DNA of 6,401 bases, taken from an uncultured Bacteroidales bacterium. Lineage in GTDB: Bacteria; Bacteroidota; Bacteroidia; Bacteroidales; F082. The DNA lies in assembly GCA_905234765.1 (NCBI GenBank), contig CAJOIF010000062.1:1-6401 (forward strand), written 5' to 3'. The stretch's first letter is position 1, and each line of letters begins with the position of its first letter. Positions 1-6,009 of the stretch are shown here, in pieces. Below the pieces are notes generated by a model. That model saw only the letters and a program-made list of their open reading frames with translations. It did no database searches and had not been told where the DNA came from. The translations under genes and the position numbers were made by a program.

Positions 1-154
1 CGCGCGTGCCGACATTGTCTTCCATCGTGACGGTATGCGTCTCGTCCCCTATCGTGATATACATTTTCTCTTCCATTGTCTGCGCAAAAGACTCGCTGTT
101 CTTCGAGCAACCCGTAATCAGTATTGCTGCCAATAACCAAAGCATCTTTTTCAT
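1..154 (-). CDS. Lipoprotein with cyclophilin-like domain (C-terminal part missing)
   Basis: This is the first 51 codons of a leftward gene that runs off the window edge. The N-terminus has a short basic start, a hydrophobic stretch and a lipobox ITGC with Cys at residue 16, so the protein should be lipid-anchored. From about residue 31 the sequence MYITIGDETHTVTMEDN resembles the first strands of the cyclophilin-like fold family found in many Bacteroidales reductase/AraC neighbourhoods; that assignment rests on recall of the family pattern. The start at 154 was chosen because the lipoprotein signal begins there; an ATG three codons later is possible. A TACTTTTG box lies 26-33 nt upstream. 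It diverges from an AraC-family regulator, a common activator-target layout, so control by that regulator is likely but not shown. Function in the cell is unknown. Confidence 0.75.
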   Translation of the reverse strand, partial: MKKMLWLLAAILITGCSKNSESFAQTMEEKMYITIGDETHTVTMEDNVGTR

Positions 155-179
155 TAAGGCCTAATTCTAAATCCGATGG

Positions 180-187
180 CAAAAGTA
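180..187 (-). promoter_or_regulatory. -7 promoter box for the lipoprotein gene
   Basis: The minus strand reads TACTTTTG, an exact fit to the Bacteroidetes -7 consensus TAnnTTTG, giving a leader of roughly 20 nt. No TTTG lies at the usual 19-20 nt upstream; the nearest is about 27 nt away. The weak -33 region fits a promoter that needs an activator. Confidence 0.55.
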
Positions 188-215
188 CACTTGTTTTTTT
201 AAAGAGGTATTACAC

Positions 216-240
216 AAATTGGCTGTATATATACCAATTT
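216..240. promoter_or_regulatory. Inverted repeat AAATTGG-N11-CCAATTT, candidate operator
   Basis: Perfect 7-bp arms at 216-222 and 234-240 surround an 11-nt AT-rich spacer that includes part of the palindrome GTATATATAC (225-234). The element sits between the divergent lipoprotein and AraC genes, about 30-50 bp upstream of the lipoprotein -7 box, which is a typical activator position. AraC proteins more often bind direct repeats, so the binding factor is uncertain. Confidence 0.3.
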
Positions 241-256
241 CGCTGAATTTATAGGA

Positions 257-268
257 TATTTGCAAATA
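257..268. promoter_or_regulatory. Perfect 12-bp palindrome TATTTGCAAATA, candidate operator
   Basis: The palindrome is exact over 12 bp and lies in the same divergent intergenic region, about 43 bp upstream of the first TACCTTTG copy in front of the AraC gene. In AT-rich DNA such palindromes can arise by chance, so this is only a candidate protein-binding site. Confidence 0.25.
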
Positions 269-301
269 ATAATACCATTTTTCCTAAATTTTCCCATTTT
301 T

Positions 302-357
302 ATTGTACCTTTGCCCCACGATGAAGAAGATTGTACCTTTGCCCCACGATGAAGAAG
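302..357 (+). repeat. 28-bp perfect tandem duplication covering -7 box and start codon
   Basis: Units 302-329 and 330-357 are identical, and the match runs 3 bases further. Each unit contains TACCTTTG (306-313 and 334-341) and ATGAAGAAG (321-329 and 349-357). Because 28 is not a multiple of three, the first ATG is out of frame with the regulator: from 321 it encodes a 16-residue peptide ending at TGA 369-371, past the true start at 349. The TTTG of the first copy lies exactly 20 nt upstream of the TA of the second copy, so the duplication itself supplies a -33 box. Confidence 0.95.
310..341 (+). promoter_or_regulatory. Promoter of AraC regulator: TTTG-N20-TACCTTTG
   Basis: TTTG at 310-313 and TACCTTTG at 334-341 form a full Bacteroidetes promoter made by the tandem duplication. 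The ATG at 349 lies 7 nt after the -7 box, so the message would be leaderless or nearly so. The upstream copy (TACCTTTG at 306-313) has no TTTG at 19-21 nt and should be weaker. Confidence 0.6.
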
Positions 358-1242
358 ATTCTGAAAGTTGATAGTCCCAATGACTTTGCCCGATATGTGG
401 AGGCTCTTGTGCTGCATCCGTTGGTCAGCATCATCCACTTCGACGAATTGGCTCCATTCCGCCATAGCCTGAACAACTACGGCGTCTATGGACTTTTTAT
501 CCAACGCCAATTTCCTCAGGGCCTCTCTTACGGCATGAAGACCTTGCAGGTGAGCGATGCCTCGATTATTGCCGTGGAGCCTGGACAGATTGGCGGCTTG
601 GAGGACAACGAGGAGCGCATCTCGCTGAGCGGATGGGCACTTTTGTGGTCGCCCGAACTGCTGCATGGCTCTGAACTGGAACGCCAGATAGACCGATACC
701 AATATTTCTCTTATTTCTTCGCTGGCTCGCTTCGGATGGAGCCTGATGAATGGCTCTGCATCACACAACTGCTCTCCCAGATGCGGCAAGAGCTGATAAC
801 TCACGACGACTCGCCCTCGCTCAGAAGCATCTTGTTGGGCTATCTGCACTTGATACTGGAATACTGCAACCGGATCTACCAGCGGCAACTTTCTGAAGAA
901 GATAATGGCGGTAGCGACCTCTTGAAACGCTTTCACGACCTGCTGCAACAGTATTTTCGCGAGAATCGGCAACTTTCCCAAGGTCTGCCCATGGTTGCCT
1001 ATTGCGCCTCAGAGTTGGCCTATTCGCCGCGTTATTTTGGCGACATTGTCCACAAGGCCACAGGAGGAACGGCCATCGGCTACATCCACAACTACGTCAT
1101 CAACCAAGCCAAGAGCCTGCTCATGAGCGGCCACAACATCAGCGAGACCTCGCGCCTTCTCGGTTTCGATTTTCCCCATCATTTCACCCGCCTCTTCAAA
1201 AAGATGACTGGCCTCACGCCTAGCGAGTATTTGGGGAAATAA
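349..1242 (+). CDS. AraC-family transcriptional regulator
   Basis: This gene encodes a 297-residue DNA-binding regulator. The C-terminal ~100 residues carry the two helix-turn-helix motifs of the family: the first around residues 216-239 (VAYCASELAYSPRYFGDIV), the second around 264-295 (ISETSRLLGFDFPHHFTRLF, then the TGLTPSEYL ending typical of AraC/XylS proteins). The N-terminal ~190 residues form the divergent ligand-sensing part, with no recognisable ligand motif. The open frame extends upstream to a TTG at 331, but that lies inside the promoter, so ATG 349 is chosen. It diverges from the cyclophilin-like lipoprotein gene and may control it. Gene ends face the AT-rich leftward gene that terminates at 1377. 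The family call is firm; the inducer is unknown. Confidence 0.93.
   Translation: MKKILKVDSPNDFARYVEALVLHPLVSIIHFDELAPFRHSLNNYGVYGLFIQRQFPQGLSYGMKTLQVSDASIIAVEPGQIGGLEDNEERISLSGWALLWSPELLHGSELERQIDRYQYFSYFFAGSLRMEPDEWLCITQLLSQMRQELITHDDSPSLRSILLGYLHLILEYCNRIYQRQLSEEDNGGSDLLKRFHDLLQQYFRENRQLSQGLPMVAYCASELAYSPRYFGDIVHKATGGTAIGYIHNYVINQAKSLLMSGHNISETSRLLGFDFPHHFTRLFKKMTGLTPSEYLGK
1224..1239. repeat. Left copy of a long inverted repeat bracketing the kinase cassette
   Basis: CGAGTATTTGGGGAAA here matches the reverse complement of 3599-3614 at 15 of 16 positions, 13 of them in an unbroken run (1227-1239). This copy lies inside the last codons of the first AraC gene (EYLGK). The two copies enclose the kinase-like gene and its membrane-anchored neighbour. 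Confidence 0.5.
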
Positions 1243-1259
1243 GACCTGAATTAAAGAAT

Positions 1260-1289
1260 CCGCAAGACAAGTTTTTGCCTGAATTGCGG
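1260..1289 (+). terminator. Possible terminator of first AraC gene
   Basis: CCGCAA (1260-1265) can pair with TTGCGG (1284-1289) across an 18-nt loop, followed by a T-rich run (TTTATTTTAC). It lies 18 nt after the regulator stop codon. The long loop makes it a weak candidate. Confidence 0.25.
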
Positions 1290-1343
1290 TTTATTTTACA
1301 CAAATTACCGAACAACATAATCTATCCAAAACTGCAATGATCT

Positions 1344-1376
1344 CTTTCTCAATCGTTCAAAAACAGAATGAGAAAG
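1344..1376. terminator. Strong hairpin between convergent genes, probable terminator
   Basis: CTTTCTCA (1344-1351) pairs perfectly with TGAGAAAG (1369-1376); inside, TC/GA and GTT/AAC pairs can extend the stem around a 4-nt loop, with an A-A mismatch and one bulge. On the minus strand the hairpin begins immediately after the stop codon of the leftward gene ending at 1377. There is no clear T tract, so it may be a 3'-end stabiliser rather than an intrinsic terminator. Confidence 0.45.
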
Positions 1377-2681
1377 TTATAAACAATGTGAAATAATGGC
1401 TCCTAGAGAGCTAATTATTACAACAAACCATAAAGCACACCCACCTCCGCTTTTTACAGGATTTCGTTCATTAATCTCTCTTATTCGTCCGCGATCACCC
1501 ATATAGCCTAATGCTTGCATTCTATTTAACCATTTTGTAAACAACGCATCGTTACAATAGGGTTTTATTGTTTGTAATGAAGATTTGTCGTTTAAGTTTT
1601 CAATTAAAAAAGACAAAGCAACATTTTTATTTTTATATGCAGAGTTATTCAGCAGAAGCATATCAATCTCTATTGCTTGTGCTTTTGATAATTTTTTTGC
1701 GTTCAGTGCAACTTGAAACAGAGCATCCTGATGAACTGACTTTTGAGCAAGTGTTTTTAAAAAAGAATAATTACAACTTTCAACGGCATGAGTTTGAGCA
1801 TATCTTAAATCCTTGTCATCTAATATTGAACCATTGAGAACTCGCTCTTTGTTTTCAAATTCCCACACATAGTCTTCGGCCCATTTGATTTTTGTCGCAG
1901 GCACCAGTCTTTCGACCAAAAGACGTTTCAATGTGGGATATTCATGTGATAATACACCAAATGAGTATTCCCATAGTACATCCTTAATCCTATTATCAGA
2001 AAACATCTTATACAGAAAAGCTGTGTTTCCATTATTAATCTCTGCAATGGTTTTTAATTCATAAGGACAATTGACAATATTTGGGTTTTCAACTAGCGCA
2101 GCGCACACTCCTTCTACTGTACAATAATTCTTAATCATCGCTACAAATTCATAATTATATCTTAGTTTACTAGCAATTTCTAAAACAACAGCTTTGTTAG
2201 TGAAAGTATAAATGTTTGATTCAATAATGGAATATACAGATTGAATATCCAAAATAGGAGAAACACCCGCATCAATATCTACTGCAAGTTTTTGTAATCG
2301 TGTTTTTTCGCGTTGCTGTTCTTGCATGCGAATCCTGTCTCTTTCTGCTTGTTCTTCAGCTTTTTTCTTTTTCCATTCCAAATACTCCGGATCAAAAGGT
2401 GGAACAAATGGTTGTGAATAAGGACGAGAATTAATACGCTCTTGTGCCTTTAGCTGTTGTTCTGCTAATTCGTTTTGCCGTTTTAATTGTTCAGCAATTT
2501 GGTTTTGTTTTTGGATAGATATCTCTTGATTATCTAAAGATTGCAGATAATTAAAATACGCATCAGCCTCGGCCTCTTCTTCTCGATACTTAAATCGTTT
2601 TCTGCAAGAATAGTTATCTCTATACACTTCGACATACTCCCATCGACCTCGCCAGTCTTCAATGTAGTTTCTTTGTGCCAT
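1377..2681 (-). CDS. Coiled-coil, helical protein with C-terminal membrane anchor, unknown function
   Basis: I do not recognise this 434-residue protein. Residues 1-32 are aromatic and basic (DWRGRWEYVEVYRDNYSC). Residues 33-83 and 100-132 are charged, Gln/Glu/Lys-rich and look like two coiled coils, split by a Pro/aromatic linker (RPYSQPFVPPFDPEY). Residues about 140-385 consist of short amphipathic helical units with phrases such as CAALVENPNIVNCP and LKRLLVERLVPATKI, suggesting an alpha-solenoid of HEAT-like type; this is a visual impression. Residues 413-431 (GGGCALWFVVIISSLGAII) form one hydrophobic segment followed by only three residues, so the protein should be tail-anchored in the inner membrane with the bulk in the cytoplasm. 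It starts 54 nt after the kinase-like gene with no promoter box between them, implying one operon. Its DNA is much more AT-rich than the flanking regulators and tannase, consistent with transfer. Confidence 0.85.
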   Translation of the reverse strand: MAQRNYIEDWRGRWEYVEVYRDNYSCRKRFKYREEEAEADAYFNYLQSLDNQEISIQKQNQIAEQLKRQNELAEQQLKAQERINSRPYSQPFVPPFDPEYLEWKKKKAEEQAERDRIRMQEQQREKTRLQKLAVDIDAGVSPILDIQSVYSIIESNIYTFTNKAVVLEIASKLRYNYEFVAMIKNYCTVEGVCAALVENPNIVNCPYELKTIAEINNGNTAFLYKMFSDNRIKDVLWEYSFGVLSHEYPTLKRLLVERLVPATKIKWAEDYVWEFENKERVLNGSILDDKDLRYAQTHAVESCNYSFLKTLAQKSVHQDALFQVALNAKKLSKAQAIEIDMLLLNNSAYKNKNVALSFLIENLNDKSSLQTIKPYCNDALFTKWLNRMQALGYMGDRGRIREINERNPVKSGGGCALWFVVIISSLGAIISHCL

Positions 2682-2735
2682 CTTTGTAGTTTTATTGGAT
2701 TTATTATCTTTTTATCGAGTTATAATTGTCACTTA

Positions 2736-3551
2736 TTATTGAATCTCTACATCAGTAGTCAAGCCGCGTATTCCACCACATCTCAACTCCGGCGTGTTTA
2801 TCCTAATATCGCAATCCACCACGAAAATGTTTCCTTCTTTTGAGCGTATCACATTCTCATCGTGGAGGTCGCTCAAATAGATTTCGGGAGTGGCGAAAGT
2901 CCAATTTCTCGGATTGATGAGTTTGAATCCAATGTGTTCAGCAAATAGTGCGATTTCGTCATCGGACATGTGTGTCCCTTCAATGAAAGGCTGCTCTGCC
3001 ACAATCTTGAAATCACCGTCTGCAGTGCGTCCAAATCCCAATACCTTCAGTACGGTTTCAGGGAAATAAGTGTTATGCAGCGAGATACGGTCAAGTGCCA
3101 GGATGGGTTGGATAAAATAGTCAAGCCCAATGGCTTTTACCAATGTGGCGCCATGGTCGTAGACTATGGCTTCTCCGCCTTCTGCAATCTGCTCGCCTAA
3201 CATGCGCGGTAGGGCGTCTTCAACACGTTCTGTCCAGCAACCGACTTTCCTTGCCCATTGCTCTATGCGTTCAGCCTGTTTCGCTCCGCGTTGGACTTCG
3301 CTTTTGAAGTCGTCGACATTTGGTGCAGCATCTCTATCTGCCTCAGTTTCTGTTCCCGCGAGTAGGGATGCAATGACATGCGTAGCACCTCCCATTGAGC
3401 AGCCATACTGTTCTGCCGATGAAAATCGCTTATATACAAGCCGTTGTGTGATGAATTGTTCTGCATACGACTCCAGTTTTGAAAGACCGTTGGCAGTGAA
3501 GCCCTCGTCAATAATCGAATGGATGCTATGCCAAAAGTCTTGATTATTCAT
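2736..3551 (-). CDS. Polyvalent-type protein-kinase-like protein
   Basis: This 271-residue protein has a degenerate protein-kinase fold of the type found in polyvalent proteins of mobile elements and as stand-alone Bacteroidales genes. Visible landmarks are a glycine-containing loop EGGEAIVY at residues 124-131, a candidate ATP-binding Lys139 in LVKAIG, a catalytic-loop signature DLHDENVI (Asp228, Asn233), and VVDCDIR with Asp246 in the place of the DFG aspartate. These residues suggest an active phosphotransferase, but the substrate is unknown. The first ~115 residues form a separate region with the phrase EQYGCSMGGATHVIASLLAG (47-65 within it), which recurs in relatives as I recall. ATG 3551 is chosen because the earlier ATG at 3596 lies upstream of the -7 box (3593-3586). 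It is the first gene of an operon with the membrane-anchored protein. The family call is by motif only. Confidence 0.8.
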   Translation of the reverse strand: MNNQDFWHSIHSIIDEGFTANGLSKLESYAEQFITQRLVYKRFSSAEQYGCSMGGATHVIASLLAGTETEADRDAAPNVDDFKSEVQRGAKQAERIEQWARKVGCWTERVEDALPRMLGEQIAEGGEAIVYDHGATLVKAIGLDYFIQPILALDRISLHNTYFPETVLKVLGFGRTADGDFKIVAEQPFIEGTHMSDDEIALFAEHIGFKLINPRNWTFATPEIYLSDLHDENVIRSKEGNIFVVDCDIRINTPELRCGGIRGLTTDVEIQ

Positions 3552-3585
3552 TTTTGATGCGTTTGAATCATTATCCAATGATGTG

Positions 3586-3593
3586 CAAAGATA
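3586..3593 (-). promoter_or_regulatory. -7 promoter box of the kinase operon
   Basis: The minus strand reads TATCTTTG, an exact TAnnTTTG fit, 34 nt upstream of the ATG at 3551. No TTTG is seen at 19-20 nt further upstream. The box excludes the longer start at 3596. Confidence 0.5.
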
Positions 3594-3598
3594 CAACT

Positions 3599-3614
3599 TT
3601 TCCCCAAATACCCG
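3599..3614. repeat. Right copy of the inverted repeat bracketing the kinase cassette
   Basis: Read on the minus strand this is CGGGTATTTGGGGAAA, matching 1224-1239 at 15 of 16 positions. It sits between the end of the second AraC gene (3627) and the promoter of the kinase gene, so the pair of copies encloses exactly the two accessory genes plus the last two codons' worth of the first regulator. Confidence 0.5.
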
Positions 3615-3626
3615 CCATTGGGACGT

Positions 3627-4433
3627 TCACTCCCTGAAATCCATCGGATTCGCGCCCAAGTATTTCTGCACGAAGCGTGTGAAATAAGAAGGCGAGGAGA
3701 AGTTGAACTGGTCGCTGATTTCGGTCAGGGTGAGGCTCTTGTCGCGGAGCAAGCGGCTGATTTCCAATGCGGTGTAGCGCGTAATCCAGTAGTTGGCGGG
3801 GAAGCCGCTCACCTTCTTCGTCACTTCGGAGAGATATTTAGGCGTGACGCAGAGCTTGTCGGCATAGTAGCCTATCTCGCGGTTAGCGTAGAAGTCGCCG
3901 TGCTCCAGCAGAGCAAGAAAGCCGTCCATGATTTGGGCGGATTGCGACGAGACCTTGTCGTTGCCGTAGAGTTCAACGTGGAAGTCGAAGAAGTCGATAA
4001 TCATGCACTGGATGGCGTTGATCATCGTCTCGCGGTGGAAGTGGTGGTGCGTGAGCGCGAGCCGCCGCTTGATGTAGTCGAAGTTGAGGGCGCACACCTT
4101 TTGCTGCTCGGCGTTGAGCCGCATGATGGGATTGTTGAACAAGGCCAAATGACCTTTCATGCCATAGTTGCTCTGTGGCGTACACACCTCGATAAACTCT
4201 TGCGTGACATAAATGGCATCGACTTCAAAATCATGGCTTTGCACGATATTCCTCGCCAAATCGCAGCGGGTGAAAATCAAGCAGTTGCCCGCCTCAAAGC
4301 GAAACGCCTCGTTATTGAATTCGAAATCGCAATGCCCCTTGTGACAATAGGCGTGGCACAGGTAGCCCGAAAACCTTTCGTCCCCGAGGTTGGCCAAGGT
4401 GTCTTCTATGATGATGTCTTGACGGATATTCAT
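3627..4433 (-). CDS. Cysteine-rich AraC-family transcriptional regulator
   Basis: This is a 268-residue regulator with an N-terminal cupin-like sensing region (FEFNNEAFRFEAGNCLIFTRCD pattern, about residues 37-58 in part) and a C-terminal AraC DNA-binding domain. Helix-turn-helix motifs lie near residues 187-210 (IGYYADKLCVTPKYLSEVT) and 234-267 (LTEISDQFNFSSPSYFTRFV, ending GANPMDFR). Nine cysteines are present; the segment CHAYCHKGHC (residues 26-35) packs three Cys and three His together, which is unusual and could bind metal or sense redox state. The start at 4433 is chosen because TACCTTTG lies 5 nt before it, inside the longer open frame that begins at 4466. It lies 66 bp downstream of the tannase gene in the same direction and is a natural candidate for its regulator; this link is inferred. 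Confidence 0.92.
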   Translation of the reverse strand: MNIRQDIIIEDTLANLGDERFSGYLCHAYCHKGHCDFEFNNEAFRFEAGNCLIFTRCDLARNIVQSHDFEVDAIYVTQEFIEVCTPQSNYGMKGHLALFNNPIMRLNAEQQKVCALNFDYIKRRLALTHHHFHRETMINAIQCMIIDFFDFHVELYGNDKVSSQSAQIMDGFLALLEHGDFYANREIGYYADKLCVTPKYLSEVTKKVSGFPANYWITRYTALEISRLLRDKSLTLTEISDQFNFSSPSYFTRFVQKYLGANPMDFRE

Positions 4434-4438
4434 AGGCG

Positions 4439-4446
4439 CAAAGGTA
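4439..4446 (-). promoter_or_regulatory. -7 box of the second AraC gene, near-leaderless
   Basis: The minus strand reads TACCTTTG, identical to the box of the first AraC gene, and ends 5 nt before the ATG at 4433. Transcription would start at or next to the start codon. Upstream only CTTG at 17 nt resembles a -33 box. It gives the regulator its own transcription start apart from the tannase gene. Confidence 0.55.
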
Positions 4447-4448
4447 TG

Positions 4449-4477
4449 AAAAAATCCGCAACCCAAGGCTTTGCCTT
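4449..4477 (-). terminator. Weak hairpin plus T run after the tannase gene
   Basis: On the minus strand AAGGC-AAA-GCCTT (4477-4465) forms a perfect 5-bp stem with a 3-nt loop, and a run of six T follows after about 10 nt (4454-4449). It lies 22 nt past the tannase stop codon, in the upstream region of the second AraC gene. The stem is short and the T run is displaced, so partial termination at best. Confidence 0.2.
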
Positions 4478-4499
4478 CTCAATACATTTTTTTGTAAAG

Positions 4500-5957
4500 T
4501 TAAGGCTTTGTTATTTTTGCAATCCACTCAAACAACTCATCAAGTGAATAGTCGCCGCTATGCGGACGGTTCCAAGCCAGTAGGAAGTCCACGTCCAAGC
4601 CTTCGTTCTGGAGCTTTGTGGCCAAGTTGACGGGGACGGGGAAACTCGTGTCGCGGTCGCGTGTACCATGACGGATGTACCAATGCGGGGCATTGTCGGC
4701 CTTGCCGATGAAGTCCATCGGGTTCAGCAAATGAACGCGTTGCTGGAGGTCGGTGTCGAAAGAGCTGCCTGTCTTTTCAGCAGCGTACTGCGTGAAGTTG
4801 GCGCTGGAACCTGTGACATCGCCGAACTCCTCGTTCTCGCCGCTGGCGCTGCTGCCTGCCACGCCTTTGGAGTCAAAGGCCGGCACGCCTTTGAGCGGTT
4901 GGGCGCTCACCACATAGTTCAGATAGGTAGGCATGTCCAAGTCGGTGATGTATTCTCCAGGACGGGAACGCATCATTCCTCCACCGCCAGGCATCCCGCC
5001 ATTGATGGGTGCGGCGAAGTGTCCCATCGACTCGCTACTGAAACTAAAGCCCAACCCCTCGGAAATGTCGGCACCTGCATCCTTGGCTTTTTGTGCCGCT
5101 TTGATAATCAATTCCTTGATGTAGTCCAAATAATTGTCCGACGTGAGTGGTGTTCCGTCTGGCTTGCGAAGGTTCAGGCTCTCCAAATAGGCAGGAAACT
5201 GGGCTGCCAATTCAGCGGAAACGAGCTTTTGTTCCTCAGTGAGTGCTTGTCGGCTGTCCGTTCCGCCATACAGCCATTCGTAGGCCATGTCGGCGTGCTC
5301 CAAATCGGTGATGGGACAGAAACAAACGGAGGCGAAAACATCGTCGCGTTCCTTGGCGGCACCCATCGCCTCCAATAGCGACTCGTATTCCGGCGCATTA
5401 CCCGTGGCACCCATCAAGGCTGACATCGCGCCACCGGCACTGGTGCCGTCGGTGATGATGCGCCCTGCATCACCGAGCATCTCCTTGTCGAAATGGCGCA
5501 GATAGCGGATGGCGGCTTTCAGGTCGAGGATGGCCGCTGGCGCGCGTCCCGTCCATGTTTCTCCGACTTTGGAATTGCGCCCACGGCTACCAGGAATGGC
5601 TACCACATAGCCTTCGGCCAAGGCCCTGCCAGAAGCATCGCCCGCTTGTGGGCTGGCCGCCGCCATGGATGCCATATAGCCGCCCACGTAGGTACGCAGG
5701 AAGATGGGTGTTTGCTGTGTGGCGCCGTCTGGCACATAGACGTTCATATACTGGTAAGTGCTGTCCTCGACGTTGGTCACGAAAAATAGCCGCTCGTAGG
5801 CGGTGTAGTTCACCGTCTCGCCCGTGGGCAAGGTGAGGCTGGCACGAGTTCCAGCGTTTGGGTCAAAAGACAGTCCGTCGTTTTTCGGGGTTGATTCGGT
5901 GCAGGCCACCAATGGCAGCACAAAGGCAAAAGCCATTGCAATGAAATTTTTTCTCAT
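4500..5957 (-). CDS. Lipoprotein subtype B tannase (tannin acyl hydrolase) / alpha-beta hydrolase
   Basis: The 485-residue product resembles bacterial subtype B tannases, which cleave galloyl esters in hydrolysable tannins to gallic acid. The nucleophile elbow GTSAGG lies at 171-176 (Ser173). Near the C-terminus, RHGTRDRDTS gives Asp434 and RPHSGDY gives His466; their 32-residue gap equals that of Asp419-His451 in the Lactobacillus plantarum enzyme as I recall it. The galloyl-binding Lys343, Glu357 and Asp421 of that enzyme appear to correspond to Lys356, Glu374 and Asp436. The block CPITDLEHADMAYEW (214-228) is also typical. A lipobox LVAC with Cys19 predicts a lipid-anchored envelope protein. 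A Gly/Met-rich loop (GGMPGGGGMM, 320-329) is an oddity. ATG 5957 is chosen over 6011 because the signal sequence MRKNFIAMAF starts there. A second AraC gene follows. A related esterase activity, such as feruloyl esterase, remains possible. Confidence 0.88.
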   Translation of the reverse strand: MRKNFIAMAFAFVLPLVACTESTPKNDGLSFDPNAGTRASLTLPTGETVNYTAYERLFFVTNVEDSTYQYMNVYVPDGATQQTPIFLRTYVGGYMASMAAASPQAGDASGRALAEGYVVAIPGSRGRNSKVGETWTGRAPAAILDLKAAIRYLRHFDKEMLGDAGRIITDGTSAGGAMSALMGATGNAPEYESLLEAMGAAKERDDVFASVCFCPITDLEHADMAYEWLYGGTDSRQALTEEQKLVSAELAAQFPAYLESLNLRKPDGTPLTSDNYLDYIKELIIKAAQKAKDAGADISEGLGFSFSSESMGHFAAPINGGMPGGGGMMRSRPGEYITDLDMPTYLNYVVSAQPLKGVPAFDSKGVAGSSASGENEEFGDVTGSSANFTQYAAEKTGSSFDTDLQQRVHLLNPMDFIGKADNAPHWYIRHGTRDRDTSFPVPVNLATKLQNEGLDVDFLLAWNRPHSGDYSLDELFEWIAKITKP

Positions 5958-6009
5958 AGAAAACACATTTTTTAGTTCAACAAATCGTCGTGGAGTTGTC
6001 TGCTCTGCC

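Noticed and set aside
199..981. Leftward 260-codon open frame
   Set aside because: It lies antisense to the first AraC gene and covers its promoter; its product resembles no family, while the rightward frame has clear AraC motifs.
211..1306. TACACAAATT at 211-220 and again at 1297-1306
   Set aside because: Ten bases shared by two AT-rich intergenic stretches is not far from chance, and the second copy is not at a promoter.
3603..3622. CCCAA/TTGGG stem after the second AraC gene as a terminator
   Set aside because: The stem is only 5 bp with a 10-nt loop and no T run follows on the minus strand; part of it is explained by the inverted repeat at 3599-3614.
3618..4547. Rightward 309-codon open frame
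   Set aside because: It is the antisense shadow of the second AraC gene, in GC-rich codons that suppress stops; the leftward frame has two helix-turn-helix motifs.
4668..5378. Rightward 236-codon open frame
   Set aside because: It is antisense to the tannase gene, whose catalytic motifs are conserved in the leftward frame; composition is a mirror of that coding sequence.
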